A stretch of 64,000 nucleotides of DNA from Asterias rubens (taxonomy: Eukaryota; Echinodermata; Asteroidea; Forcipulatida; Asteriidae). Within the stretch, counting starts at the first letter, position 1, and each line of letters starts with the position of its first letter. The stretch is from NCBI RefSeq assembly GCF_902459465.1, contig NC_047071.1, positions 7,768,098-7,832,097 of the forward strand, given 5' to 3'. Below are positions 56,717 to 63,967 of this stretch, piece after piece. The notes beneath the pieces were generated by a model, which was given only the letters and a program-made list of their open reading frames with translations, was not told where the DNA came from and did no database searches. Both the position numbers and the translations under genes were made by a program.

Positions 56717-59700
56717 GGGTTCATTACTTAGGGCACTCCCCGAATTAACACTTACCAAAGATGGGCGCTCCCCATTTAAAACACCCGATTTTCCGGGAAC
56801 ATACTTGGGGCACTCCCCGAAGGAAACTAAGGCTAACCAGAGATGGGCACTCCTCATTTAAAACACCCGATTTTCCGGGCTCAATACTTGGGGTATTCCG
56901 AGTACAAACCTAACCAAGGATGGGCACTCCCCATTTACACCCGATTTTTCCGGGTTAATTATACTTGGGGCACTGCCCGATGTAAAGCTAAACAAAAGGG
57001 GGCGCTACCAATTTAAAACCCCCACTTTCCATGTTCATTACTAGGGCACTACCCTTATGCAAGGCTCACAAAAAATAGGCACTCCCATTTAAAACACCAA
57101 CTCTTTTACGGGTTTATCTAATACATGGATGCAAAGCTTCAAATTAAAAGGGAATCTTCCCCATTTGGACACTGAACTCCCGAACCATTATCTAGGGTAC
57201 AGAAGCACCGAATATATTAACTAACTAGTACGACCCCCAATGGTGCATCAGGTCAGCTCAACACACCACCATACCTCGATGGTCCTCTCTACCATGATAA
57301 AATAGGTTTAGTCAACTGCTGCAAAGCAATCTTAACGCAATACTAATGAAGTACCGCAGCCCCCCTCTGCCTACAGCGATACACCCCTTGCGACCGACTG
57401 CAACCAAACAGTGACCAAATCCAAATTTAAATAGATTCATACCCCACTTCTATATATTGTGAACAAAGCTTCTGAGAGCAGCAAACAATGAGCAACAGAT
57501 AGAATGCAAAATAGTCAAGGAGCCTATTAATATTGCATGACATATGGGGCTACACAAATTAAGGAAATACCTGTGGGGAAGCGGACTCCTTTGCAACCGC
57601 TGCCTCTGGTGCATGCGCACCGGTGGAACTGCCGGGACGTTCCTCAAAAGGGACGACGACCGCTGCGTCCTTCCGGCCGGCTGGAACGTCGAACTCTTTG
57701 GCCGCCAGCTGCAGAACACGTCGCCTCTTTGGTGCTGGCCCGTCGAGAGGCCCTGCATCCACACGGTCGAGCAGAAGCTCCAAGTTCCGCTTCTGACCCC
57801 CATTTGGTGCCAATGCCAAAACCTGGCTGCGCCAGTCAGCCGACAAGTTCATTAGTTGATCCGGATCGTCCCAGCCATCATCAAGAAGGGAGTTAAAGCA
57901 TTCCACTGAAACCCGAAAGGTAGAGCATAGACCTCGGAAAAGGGGGGCGGCTTTGTCGGCCGCCACGTCGCCGTAGGCGTCCGCTTTCTCCTCAACAGCA
58001 GTGTACTCGTCCATCTTTAAGAATTGTACCGGTAAAGCATGGAGGTAGAAACACAGGGTAGGTTGCAACGTACATGCATATAATGAAACACTCTTATATT
58101 ATGCCTGCGTGCCCGCTGGCACCTGCACTTTAACTCATGTACCCACTCATGCGACACCCATGTACCCACTCATGCAATCCACTGACCACCATGGACCCCT
58201 GATACCATCAAGGAACGTGCCATTGTTAACCACTAAACGATTAACAAAGGCACCATTTATGTCCCTTATACAAATGCGCCCAAGCGCAAAGACCGGCCGC
58301 CATTGTGCCCGGCAAGTGAAACACATTTTCCCACACATGGGTCTAAACGGTCGAAAATAAGAAAACTTAATTTTCCCCCGAAGGCAAAGATACTACCTTG
58401 GTCTTAGGCCATCGACGCCAGTGGTTTCACCATTGCCGTCCACTCCCGATTTCCCGATGGTAATTCGGTCACGAGGAACATATCTTTTTAAAACTTTGGG
58501 ACCAGCCGCCCAAAACGTCCATCCGGTGGACACCAGAATCGCGACTGACAAGGAGTCAGTCGCCCTCAACGCCCACAGCGGTGCAAATAGGATCGTGGAC
58601 TTGGTGAATTTGATGAACAGCATGCAGTTGAATGACGCTTCGTCTTGTGCATGTTCAGACAAGACATGTGGATGTTGTCAGCAAATTAAGATCAAGGAAT
58701 TGGACATTAACTCCCAAGGTAGGATTATATAGAAATTTGATTTTGATATCGAGAGTGAACAATTCAGTCATTGAAACGTTGATTGAGTATAATATGCAAA
58801 AGTGAATGATAACGGCAAAGTGCCTGCCAATAAAATAAAAAATAAAATAAAAAAAGTATGCGAAAGTTTTTAAATTCCAATTTTGATTATTCCCCATTTG
58901 TACAGCTTGTGTGAACGTAACATTCCTCTCCACGCAGCTTGGTGTTAAGTTGAGTCTCTCTGTGGGTGGAAAAGTCCTCTTCGACAAAACGGTGTCAAGT
59001 GAGTAGTTATATAATGAAAGTAAAACAATCAATCAAATTAAAAATCAGGAGCATTGTGATTGATTCTTTTTGGTGGGATGAGTTCCCATTCTTGGTAGTT
59101 AGATTGAACAGAAGATTTCCCTGGATCCCCAAACGTTCCTTTGACTACCACTGTATGACTTTTACCAGGAGTCTGATGCTCAAGGTTGGGTCTTTTGAGC
59201 CATCGATGAAGCAACCTCATCAACTTTGACAACAAGTTGTTTTTCCTTAATTCTGTATAGACCATTTCGACCCAAAGAGATCGCATACAACTAAGCTGCA
59301 ATTTATGATGTTTTTTTTTCTCTACAGTCAAAAATCCAGGTCCAGTCTGCGTGAAATTGGGCGAAAACAAATTCGGTGCCGAGTTGTGTGTTGAGCTGTA
59401 CAACATTGCCGTGTCGTTGGCGGACATGCAAGCCTGTGCCCGCCTAGAGGGCAAGGTGTTCAGTAAGACTGTTGCAACGGTGGACTTGGGATGTTTCAAG
59501 ATACCATTCAAAGGTATTAGAGTGACTAACCACACTCAAAAAATTACTGAATGGTTATAATATTCAAAAGACCAGGATCTGAAAACTAAGAGCCTAACCA
59601 CGTGGTAGTTCTTTTTACAAGTTGGGGATATAATATGAAAAAAGACACAAACTATGGTGTTAGGTCTAAACCATTTCGTCAGATGTAACGTTTACAAACG

Positions 59701-62700
59701 TTGATGCAAACTTACTGTGACATATTTCTTCCTCCATGCTGTGACCAGCCAGACTTGTTTTCTTCTTCGTTTCTCCTTATTCCTTTGTTTGGTGCGTGTA
59801 TGATAGTTCTTTGCCACACTGTTTGGTTTTAAGTCACCACAATCGAGACCCAATCTTCCTTTACTTTGATTAATGCAGCATCAGAGTTGCTGGGGGCAGG
59901 CCATGCACTGGACTTGACCAACTTGCTGAACAGCATGCAGTTGAATGACGCTTCGTCTTGTGCATGTTCAGACAAGACATGTGGATGTTGTCAGCAAATT
60001 AAGATCAAGGAATTGGACATTAACTCCCAAGGTAGGATTATATAGAAATTTGATTTTGATATCGAGAGTGAACAATTCAGTCATTGAAACGTTGATTGAG
60101 TATAATATGCAAAAGTGAATGATAACGGCAAAGTGCCTGCCAATAAAATAAAAGTAAAATAAAAAAAGTATGCGAAAGTTTTTAAAAATACAATTTTGAT
60201 TATTCCCCATTTGTACAGCTTGTGTGAACGTAACATTCCTCTCCACGCAGCTTGGTGTTAAGTTGAGTCTCTCTGTGGGTGGAAAAGTCCTCTTCGACAA
60301 AACGGTGTCAAGTGAGTAGTTATATAATGAAAGTAAAACAATCAATCAAATTAAAAATCAGGAGCATTGTGATTGATTCTTTTTGGTGGGATGAGTTCCC
60401 ATTCTTGGTAGTTAGATTGAACAGAAGATTTCCCTGGATCCCCAAACGTTCCTTTGACTACCACTGTATGACTTTTACCAGGAGTCTGATGCTCAAGGTT
60501 GGGTCTTTTGAGCCATCGATGAAGCAACCTCATCAACTTTGACAACAAGTTGTTTTTCCTTAATTCTGTATAGACCATTTCGACCCAAAGAGATCGCATA
60601 CAACTAAGCTGCAATTTATGATGTTTTTTTTTCTCTACAGTCAAAAATCCAGGTCCAGTCTGCGTGAAATTGGGCGAAAACAAATTCGGTGCCGAGTTGT
60701 GTGTTGAGCTGTACAACATTGCCGTGTCGTTGGCGGACATGCAAGCCTGTGCCCGCCTAGAGGGCAAGGTGTTCAGTAAGACTGTTGCAACGGTGGACTT
60801 GGGATGTTTCAAGATACCATTCAAAGGTATTAGAGTGACTAACCACACTCAAAAAATTACTGAATGGTTATAATATTCAAAAGACCAGGATCTGAAAACT
60901 AAGAGCCTAACCACGTGGTAGTTCTTTTTACAAGTTGGGGATATAATATGAAAAAAGACACAAACTATGGTGTTAGGTCTAAACCATTTCGTCAGATGTA
61001 ACGTTTACAAACGTTGATGCAAACTTACTGTGACATATTTCTTCCTCCATGCTGTGACCAGCCAGACTTGTTTTCTTCTTCGTTTCTCCTTATTCCTTTG
61101 TTTGGTGCGTGTATGATAGTTCTTTGCCACACTGTTTGGTTTTAAGTCACCACAATCGAGACCCAATCTTCCTTTACTTTGATTAATGCAGCATCAGAGT
61201 TGCTGGGGGCAGGCCATGCACTGGACTTGACCAACTTGCTGAACAGCATGCAGTTGAATGACGCTTCGTCTTGTGCATGTTCAGACAAGACATGTGGATG
61301 TTGTCAGCAAATTAAGATCAAGGAATTGGACATTAACTCCCAAGGTAGGATTATATAGAAATTTGATTTTGATATCGAGAGTGAACAATTCAGTCATTGA
61401 AACGTTGATTGAGTATAATATGCAAAAGTGAATGATAACGGCAAAGTGCCTGCCAATAAAATAAAAGTAAAATAAAAAAAGTATGCGAAAGTTTTTAAAA
61501 ATACAATTTTGATTATTCCCCATTTGTACAGCTTGTGTGAACGTAACATTCCTCTCCACGCAGCTTGGTGTTAAGTTGAGTCTCTCTGTGGGTGGAAAAG
61601 TCCTCTTCGACAAAACGGTGTCAAGTGAGTAGTTATATAATGAAAGTAAAACAATCAATCAAATTAAAAATCAGGAGCATTGTGATTGATTCTTTTTGGT
61701 GGGATGAGTTCCCATTCTTGGTAGTTAGATTGAACAGAAGATTTCCCTGGATCCCCAAACGTTCCTTTGACTACCACTGTATGACTTTTACCAGGAGTCT
61801 GATGCTCAAGGTTGGGTCTTTTGAGCCATCGATGAAGCAACCTCATCAACTTTGACAACAAGTTGTTTTTCCTTAATTCTGTATAGACCATTTCGACCCA
61901 AAGAGATCGCATACAACTAAGCTGCAATTTATGATGTTTTTTTTCTCTACAGTCAAAAATCCAGGTCCAGTCTGCGTGAAATTGGGCGAAAACAAATTCG
62001 GTGCCGAGTTGTGTGTTGAGCTGTACAACATTGCCGTGTCGTTGGCGGACATGCAAGCCTGTGCCCGCCTAGAGGGCAAGGTGTTCAGTAAGACTGTTGC
62101 AACGGTGGACTTGGGATGTTTCAAGATACCATTCAAAGGTATTAGAGTGACTAACCACACTCAAAAAATTACTGAATGGTTATAATATTCAAAAGACCAG
62201 GATCTGAAAACTAAGAGCCTAACCACGTGGTAGTTCTTTTTACAAGTTGGGGATATAATATGAAAAAAGACACAAACTATGGTGTTAGGTCTAAACCATT
62301 TCGTCAGATGTAACGTTTACAAACGTTGAAGCAAACTTACTGTGACATATTTCTTCCTCCATGCTGTGACCAGCCAGACTTGTTTTCTTCTTCGTTTCTC
62401 CTTATTCCTTTGTTTGGTGCGTGTATGATAGTTCTTTGCCACACTGTTTGGTTTTAAGTCACCACAATCGAGACCCAATCTTCCTTTACTTTGATTAATG
62501 CAGCATCAGAGTTGCTGGGGGCAGGCCATGCACTGGACTTGACCAACTTGCTGAACAGCATGCAGTTGAATGACGCTTCGTCTTGTGCATGTTCAGACAA
62601 GACATGTGGATGTTGTCAGCAAATTAAGATCAAGGAATTGGACATTAACTCCCAAGGTAGGATTATATAGAAATTTGATTTTGATATCGAGAGTGAACAA

Positions 62701-63452
62701 TTCAGTCATTGAAACGTTGATTGAGTATAATATGCAAAAGTGAATGATAACGGCAAAGTGCCTGCCAATAAAATAAAAGTAAAATAAAAAAAGTATGCGA
62801 AAGTTTTTAAAAATACAATTTTGATTATTCCCCATTTGTACAGCTTGTGTGAACGTAACATTCCTCTCCACGCAGCTTGGTGTTAAGTTGAGTCTCTCTG
62901 TGGGTGGAAAAGTCCTCTTCGACAAAACGGTGTCAAGTGAGTAGTTATATAATGAAAGTAAAACAATCAATCAAATTAAAAATCAGGAGCATTGTGATTG
63001 ATTCTTTTTGGTGGGATGAGTTCCCATTCTTGGTAGTTAGATTGAACAGAAGATTTCCCTGGATCCCCAAACGTTCCTTTGACTACCACTGTATGACTTT
63101 TACCAGGAGTCTGATGCTCAAGGTTGGGTCTTTTGAGCCATCGATGAAGCAACCTCATCAACTTTGACAACAAGTTGTTTTTCCTTAATTCTGTATAGAC
63201 CATTTCGACCCAAAGAGATCGCATACAACTAAGAATGCAATTCATGATGGTTTTTTTTCTCTACAGTCAAAAATCCAGGTCCAGTCTGCGTGAAATTGGG
63301 CGAAAACAAATTCGGTGCCGAGTTGTGTGTTGAGCTGTACAACATTGCCGTGTCGTTGGCGGACATGCAAGCCTGTGCCCGCCTAGAGGGCAAGGTGTTC
63401 AGTAAGACTGTTGCAACGGTGGACTTGGGATGTTTCAAGATACCATTTAAAG
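45511..63452 (+). CDS. Secreted multidomain cysteine-rich (DUF4773-like) protein gene, split by a retrotransposon
   Basis: Exon 1 (45511-45640) encodes a signal peptide (MSFAPMMTILAAVICVQCVT...) and ends in phase 1 at GTAAAG. Exon 2 is interrupted: 49865-49883, then the 8.7-kb Ngaro element, then 58591-58718. Joined at the shared ATAG, the two parts stay in frame (begins PVEPNR, continues IVDLVNLMNSMQ). Then 58906-58998, 59328-59513 and three more triplets: 59879-60031, 60219-60311, 60641-60826; 61192-61344, 61532-61624, 61953-62138; 62504-62656, 62844-62936, 63267-63452. Every exon starts and ends in phase 1. Each domain is 144 aa with ten cysteines (CACSDKTCGCC; ACVNVTFLS; CVKL; LCVEL; ACARLEGKV; DLGCFKIP). 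From memory this pattern resembles DUF4773, an extracellular domain of unknown function. The 3' end is not settled: reading past 63452 gives a stop at 63506-63508, or further exons follow. The link from exon 1 to exon 2 is inferred from phase and the signal peptide. Confidence 0.65.
46020..46993 (+). mobile_element. MITE family A interrupted by a foldback element
   Basis: Family A sequence (CTCACTGGCGTATCACAACA ... AGTAAGTACCAAA) runs to about 46375 and resumes with GTGTCCAGTGCC at 46978-46990, ending at TTAA. The 602-bp foldback between them is listed separately. It lies in the first intron of the cysteine-rich gene. Confidence 0.75.
46376..46977. mobile_element. Foldback element nested in family A
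   Basis: The ends TATAGGTTTTCTTGGTCAAT and ATTGACCGAGAAAACCTATA are inverted copies. The arms continue for about 70 bp (to CTATTTCGCG). An inner inverted pair (GTGTGTCAGGAAAAAGAATG / CATTCTTTTTCGTGACACAC) follows. No coding capacity. Confidence 0.8.
47022..48545 (-). pseudogene. 5'-truncated non-LTR retrotransposon with RT catalytic core
   Basis: On the minus strand: TDFSKAFDRVNHDFLLYKLN (after an in-frame stop, about 48490-48430), then PSGIPQGSILGPLLFTLFVN (48340s). A one-base frameshift near 48235 leads into FLLYADDLKVF (YADD catalytic motif) and the thumb region (48247-47474). A second shift near 47540 leads to the C-terminus SLNSFRGQVLS (to 47380). The 3'UTR ends with GGCTCGTCCGCTGTTGGTTT and a TA-rich tail at 47022-47046. 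Stops and shifts make it inactive. It lies in the first intron of the cysteine-rich gene. Confidence 0.85.
48768..49258 (+). mobile_element. MITE family A carrying a poly(A) retro-insert
   Basis: Family A ends (AGACACAGGACACTTGGTAA ... GTTTCCACTGCCTGTAA) and the central GATTTCGAGACCTGAAATTC hairpin enclose a foreign piece at about 48928-49035. That piece contains ATGTGTGACAATAAAACAAT and a run of A, and looks like a LINE 3' tail. Confidence 0.75.
49263..49864. other. Intronic AT-rich region with CACGTAAATATTCACG motifs
   Basis: Between 49360 and 49590, TCACGTAAATATTCACG-like words and the 14-bp palindrome CGTGAATATTCACG recur irregularly. No gene. The end (TTATATTTCCCCAAACAAAG) serves as the inferred acceptor of the split exon. 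Confidence 0.5.
49884..49957 (-). repeat. Ngaro split direct repeat B2
   Basis: A 74-bp sequence starting TAAATTATTTGCACCGCTGT on the plus strand, identical to 50166-50239. Confidence 0.95.
50108..50239 (-). repeat. Ngaro internal A2-B1 junction repeats
   Basis: 50108-50165 is identical to A1 at 58533-58590, and 50166-50239 is identical to B2. The two abut directly, reproducing the joined ends of a circular intermediate. Confidence 0.95.
50149..50186. other. Putative recombination site: 16-bp inverted arms, 6-bp core
   Basis: CACAGCGGTGCAAATA and its exact inverse TATTTGCACCGCTGTG flank GTAAAT. Each outer end of the element carries one arm (49887-49902 and 58574-58589). The architecture resembles tyrosine-recombinase core sites such as lox. 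Confidence 0.75.
50304..51578 (-). CDS. Ngaro tyrosine recombinase
   Basis: A 424-aa intact frame. It would integrate the circular double-stranded DNA intermediate by strand exchange through a tyrosine. The N-terminal half has a core-binding-like region with a Cys cluster (C82, C93, C95; FDCGCERHLSAGTVDSYIG). The catalytic half has Arg in AGDRSADLGR (R212 or R217), H328-G-G-R331 in HGGRAGVAATL, and CGWATQRTYRHYT with Y363 (or Y360) as nucleophile. The R-H-R-Y set is complete. It follows the SGNH frame by about 50 bp with a frame change, as a separate ORF. Confidence 0.92.
   Translation of the reverse strand: MSLKLDRVKARLKELDNRFDKLAYNKQKSSLVSSLSTFLRSNHNSGYYTDGGELDSATPEDVAKFLVDRDSKGRTQVHVLGCKHFGKSGPFDCGCERHLSAGTVDSYIGQLRAYFNTCGKTLPWRQNSQWGNPCISFRVQKYLKATRLEQAEARVTPRQAVPIFSDKIRWLANEIRKRITKLQQTDHVHFVGQFILYRDLAFFLCLWWAGDRSADLGRSKTSEVTMIDGRDLLLNHTIGKTVRQGGSSLVVIPKLDSSEMDPAGALEDMVRFARENGHDLEDGYLFRPSSPDHRSLINKPFTGNGPTNRLKLYFSASSDPGDRVLRPHGGRAGVAATLRLLGATDQEVMDHCGWATQRTYRHYTQMERVTRRRTTVLLIRKAVEDEGEGRPSPADQAGEFYRALNSGFKAEKAFKSPAGQAATV
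51632..53608 (-). CDS. Ngaro RT C-terminal part, RNase H and SGNH hydrolase
   Basis: A 658-aa frame continuing the reverse transcriptase after a frame change. Residues 1-170 are the RT thumb/connection (MVHLGLGVCSDSLSFWIP). About 183-305 is RNase H, with acidic residues D189 (LASDASG), E227 (YKEALAL), D252 (VDSQS) and D301 (ENQADFPSR). Residues about 480-645 are an SGNH-hydrolase domain: SDSM (487-490, Ser487-Asp488-Ser489 in place of the usual GDS), NGGARLG (510-516), GGVND (538-542) and DQVH (622-625). SGNH domains are known from Ngaro elements; their role there is unclear. The ATG at 53608 is internal to the domain, so initiation there is unlikely. Confidence 0.9.
   Translation of the reverse strand: MTVSLESVVERGSLVPKSRMFVFVCLQGSINDSSQMACTRAARALYVVCYMQSRLGYFINLRKSQLQPVSRMVHLGLGVCSDSLSFWIPDKKKCSFARVREDMLKAGSVLLKEMQRFVGKCQSFILVFPAASLFVRECCSFMVKLDEVTPVVLTQPVRDEVLFWRFVDSFSEPIPWRKERHLTVRLASDASGHKWGGVLSLPGQDAITFGDYWSSNVQVITDICYKEALALYFVLLSVIDTLWDRRVDVQVDSQSLFHAWSKLRARSRALAEVLKMIFALTLEANFDLKLEWVPSGENQADFPSRELSRADARLTASMWHFLQRELGGSSGFSWDLMALPSNVPKGRDGKTLKFFSRFPVPGSSGVNVFAQSCPRGEKLYVFPPFVLIPALIKLFIEWGNVSVTIVVPKHHHPRSWWPRLVSFATRSLRLAELGQTGVLEFPTRRGYGKSSEGLRFELWACECRFPADSRISREVCLPAQHPVLLVSDSMFKGMRGFGWPASLGVRLSVNGGARLGALCSVLAQSCRAEKPEVAVLHGGVNDISKAGDAGVEELLRVFASAGKRLQNQCQGVKFVFSGICQTKSGVMNRSVALANTALRDMCKEFGWFFLSNDCITQSDLGDQVHLTVWGSMKLQRRLQRLLRSVLVLRTGVHVDLDI
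53559..54488 (-). CDS. Ngaro reverse transcriptase N-terminal part
   Basis: A 309-aa frame with RT fingers and palm: NKPRLVLSMKGPNLWC, FSGTDDAQGYKQILL (first catalytic Asp, D228/D229), LPFGFKNSAYIYSSLGF and VWIDDRF (D294-D295, the YxDD equivalent as IDD). It synthesises cDNA from the element RNA. The frame ends about 15 codons after IDD, and the rest of the RT continues in the next frame (51632-53608), with about 50 nt of overlap. A +1 shift is required. Either programmed frameshifting, a recent indel or a base error would explain it. Confidence 0.9.
   Translation of the reverse strand: MKILGTHVWESSSCYPFDPGAAQAARRRQGSCIWVDISGAAAGPPDGSEPTPAEVLSGVCRPNFQALRFRDPDVFVAGGLHDHPQAWDDILAECPHAGQQIGQWLRQGVDLFEFFQHFRGEYRGRTFDSAIPPPMYFSNAPICKEFIPFINETILKRLVEGSVELIGAVKSTRPPRCVNALTIEPNKPRLVLSMKGPNLWCKDTPFKLVPLGEIVKSIGRGGKFSGTDDAQGYKQILLNERSRTFCGFEWAGFYFVDTTLPFGFKNSAYIYSSLGFCLSTWLKNRGIHTEVWIDDRFIGECGGEGKSCS
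54733..54795. repeat. Poly-T tract between gag and RT
   Basis: About 60 nearly pure T on the plus strand (poly-A in element orientation), in the gag-RT spacer. Confidence 0.9.
54949..55434 (-). CDS. Ngaro gag, second exon with CCHC zinc knuckle
   Basis: Inferred exon 2, from the acceptor CACCGCAG (55442-55435) to a stop at 54949. It encodes 161 aa: an alpha-helical N-terminal part (AKSALEVHKPGRLQLLKACT...), a Gln/Arg-rich linker, and CFRCRKRGHFSRDC, a perfect C-x2-C-x4-H-x4-C knuckle near the C-terminus that binds RNA. The same frame stays open upstream to an ATG at 55473, so an unspliced start is the alternative. Confidence 0.8.
   Translation of the reverse strand, partial: AKSALEVHKPGRLQLLKACTETGYDRNVAYVMALLRKYVSEFVPLSPEDIKEKQLYVNLLSDCNKHVEAKTPGIAMYIYKSITGEDSDKRLRFARKHLGHIVPPGDVKPRSAAQSGTAFRAGQPQRQGFRQFRQPGVPRDRDVCFRCRKRGHFSRDCKEIL
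55435..57570 (-). other. Putative 2.1-kb spliceosomal intron in Ngaro gag
   Basis: The donor CACAG|GTATTT (57571/57570) and acceptor CACCGCAG join two gag frames in phase 0. The intron is mostly minisatellite. DIRS-order elements are known to contain introns. The donor is not optimal, so splicing remains an inference. Confidence 0.55.
55560..57165. repeat. 78-79-bp minisatellite inside the Ngaro element
   Basis: About 20 units share GATGGGCACTCCCCATTTAA, AACACCCGATTTTCCGGGTT and CTTGGGGCACTCCCCGAAGG. Alternate units form a 157-bp dimer (56120 repeats at 56277). Two poly-T runs with an adjacent G-run (56526-56586, 56657-56713) interrupt the array. Open frames through it are artefacts. Confidence 0.93.
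57571..58014 (-). CDS. Ngaro gag, first exon
   Basis: 148 codons from ATG 58014 (MDEYTAVEEKADAYGDVAAD...) to the inferred donor after KESASPQ. An earlier in-frame ATG at 58068 exists; I prefer 58014 for its acidic, gag-like start. The middle (CFNSLLDDGWDDPDQLMNLS) looks like a helical packing domain, followed by a basic PKRRR stretch that could act in nuclear import. Without splicing the frame stops four codons later. Spliced gag would be 309 aa. Confidence 0.75.
58533..58590 (-). repeat. Ngaro split direct repeat A1 (element 5' end)
   Basis: 58 bp identical to 50108-50165, ending in GCGGTGCAAATAG directly before host exon sequence GATCGTGGAC. Confidence 0.95.
58591..59878 (+). repeat. Tandem gene unit 1 (domain 1)
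   Basis: The first of four 1.31-kb units. It holds the right part of the split exon (to 58718) and exons 58906-58998 and 59328-59513. The first ~30 bases of exon differ from units 2-4 (IVDLVNLMNSM against HALDLTNLLNSM), and intron 1 differs slightly (AAATTCCAATTTTG). This marks it as the ancestral left edge of the array. Confidence 0.9.
59879..61191 (+). repeat. Tandem gene unit 2 (domain 2)
   Basis: 1313 bp, almost identical to unit 3 in exons and introns. Exons 59879-60031 (153 nt), 60219-60311 (93 nt) and 60641-60826 (186 nt), all phase 1 to phase 1, 144 codons in sum. Confidence 0.93.
61192..62503 (+). repeat. Tandem gene unit 3 (domain 3)
   Basis: 1312 bp. Exons 61192-61344, 61532-61624 and 61953-62138. 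It differs from unit 2 by isolated changes, such as one T fewer in the run before the third exon and GTTGAAGC for GTTGATGC near 62329. Confidence 0.93.
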
Positions 63453-63500
63453 GTATAATAGTGGATACCACACTCAACAAAATAATTACTAAACGTTTGT
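62504..63500 (+). repeat. Tandem gene unit 4 (domain 4), diverged 3' end
   Basis: Exons 62504-62656, 62844-62936 and 63267-63452. Similarity to the other units weakens from about 63233 in the intron and after 63440. This marks the ancestral right edge. Unspliced, the frame would end in LNKIITKRLYH and a stop at 63506-63508. Confidence 0.9.
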
Positions 63501-63609
63501 ACCATTGAAAAGATCATGCTCTCAAGAGTACTTTACTTATAAGGCCCAAACGTATCATCTTATACAATGCAAAGAAATGCACAAAAACCCACGGTGTTGG
63601 GCCCATTAA

Positions 63610-63967
63610 AGCCAGTGGACACTATTGGTAATTGTCAAAGACTTGCTGTATCTCAACATATGCATAAAATGACAAACCTGTGAAAATTTGAGCTCGATTG
63701 GTCGTCGGAGTTGCGAGATAACTATGAAAGAAAAAATCACCCTTGTCGCACGAAGTTGCTTTCAGATGCTTGATTTCGAGACCTCAAATTCTAAATCTGA
63801 GGTCTCGAAATCAAGTTCGTGGAAAATTACTTCTTTCTCGAAAACTACTCCAGAGGGAGCTGTTTCTCACAATGTTTTGTACCACCAACCTCTCCCCATT
63901 ACTCGTCACCAAGTAAGGTTTTATGCTAATAATTAGTTTGAGTAATTACCAATAGTGTCCACTGCCT
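63610..63967 (+). mobile_element. MITE family A, complete
   Basis: The inverted ends AGCCAGTGGACACTATTGGT and ACCAATAGTGTCCACTGCCT are flanked by TTAA at 63606-63609 and 63968-63971. It has the central hairpin GATTTCGAGACCTCAAATTC / GAGGTCTCGAAATCAA. A good reference copy (358 bp). Confidence 0.93.

Larger units (their letters stand above)
49884..58590 (-). mobile_element. Ngaro-type tyrosine-recombinase retrotransposon, near-intact
   Basis: In element orientation the order is A1 (58590-58533), gag, RT/RNase H/SGNH, tyrosine recombinase, B1 (50239-50166), A2 (50165-50108), spacer, B2 (49957-49884). The A1/A2 pair (58 bp) and the B1/B2 pair (74 bp) are identical by eye. This split-direct-repeat layout with a recombinase and no integrase or protease defines Ngaro elements within the DIRS order. 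No target duplication is visible, as expected for recombinase-driven insertion. The element sits in a coding exon of the cysteine-rich gene, in opposite orientation. Confidence 0.92.

Noticed and set aside
56425-56861. Lysine-rich or phenylalanine-rich frames near 56.5 kb
   Set aside because: They run through poly-T tracts inside the minisatellite of the retrotransposon.
59038-60848. Repeated 165-aa minus-strand and 87-aa plus-strand frames at 59-63 kb
   Set aside because: They cover introns and the antisense of the tandem domain exons; the plus-strand three-exon model has matching splice phases and conserved cysteines.
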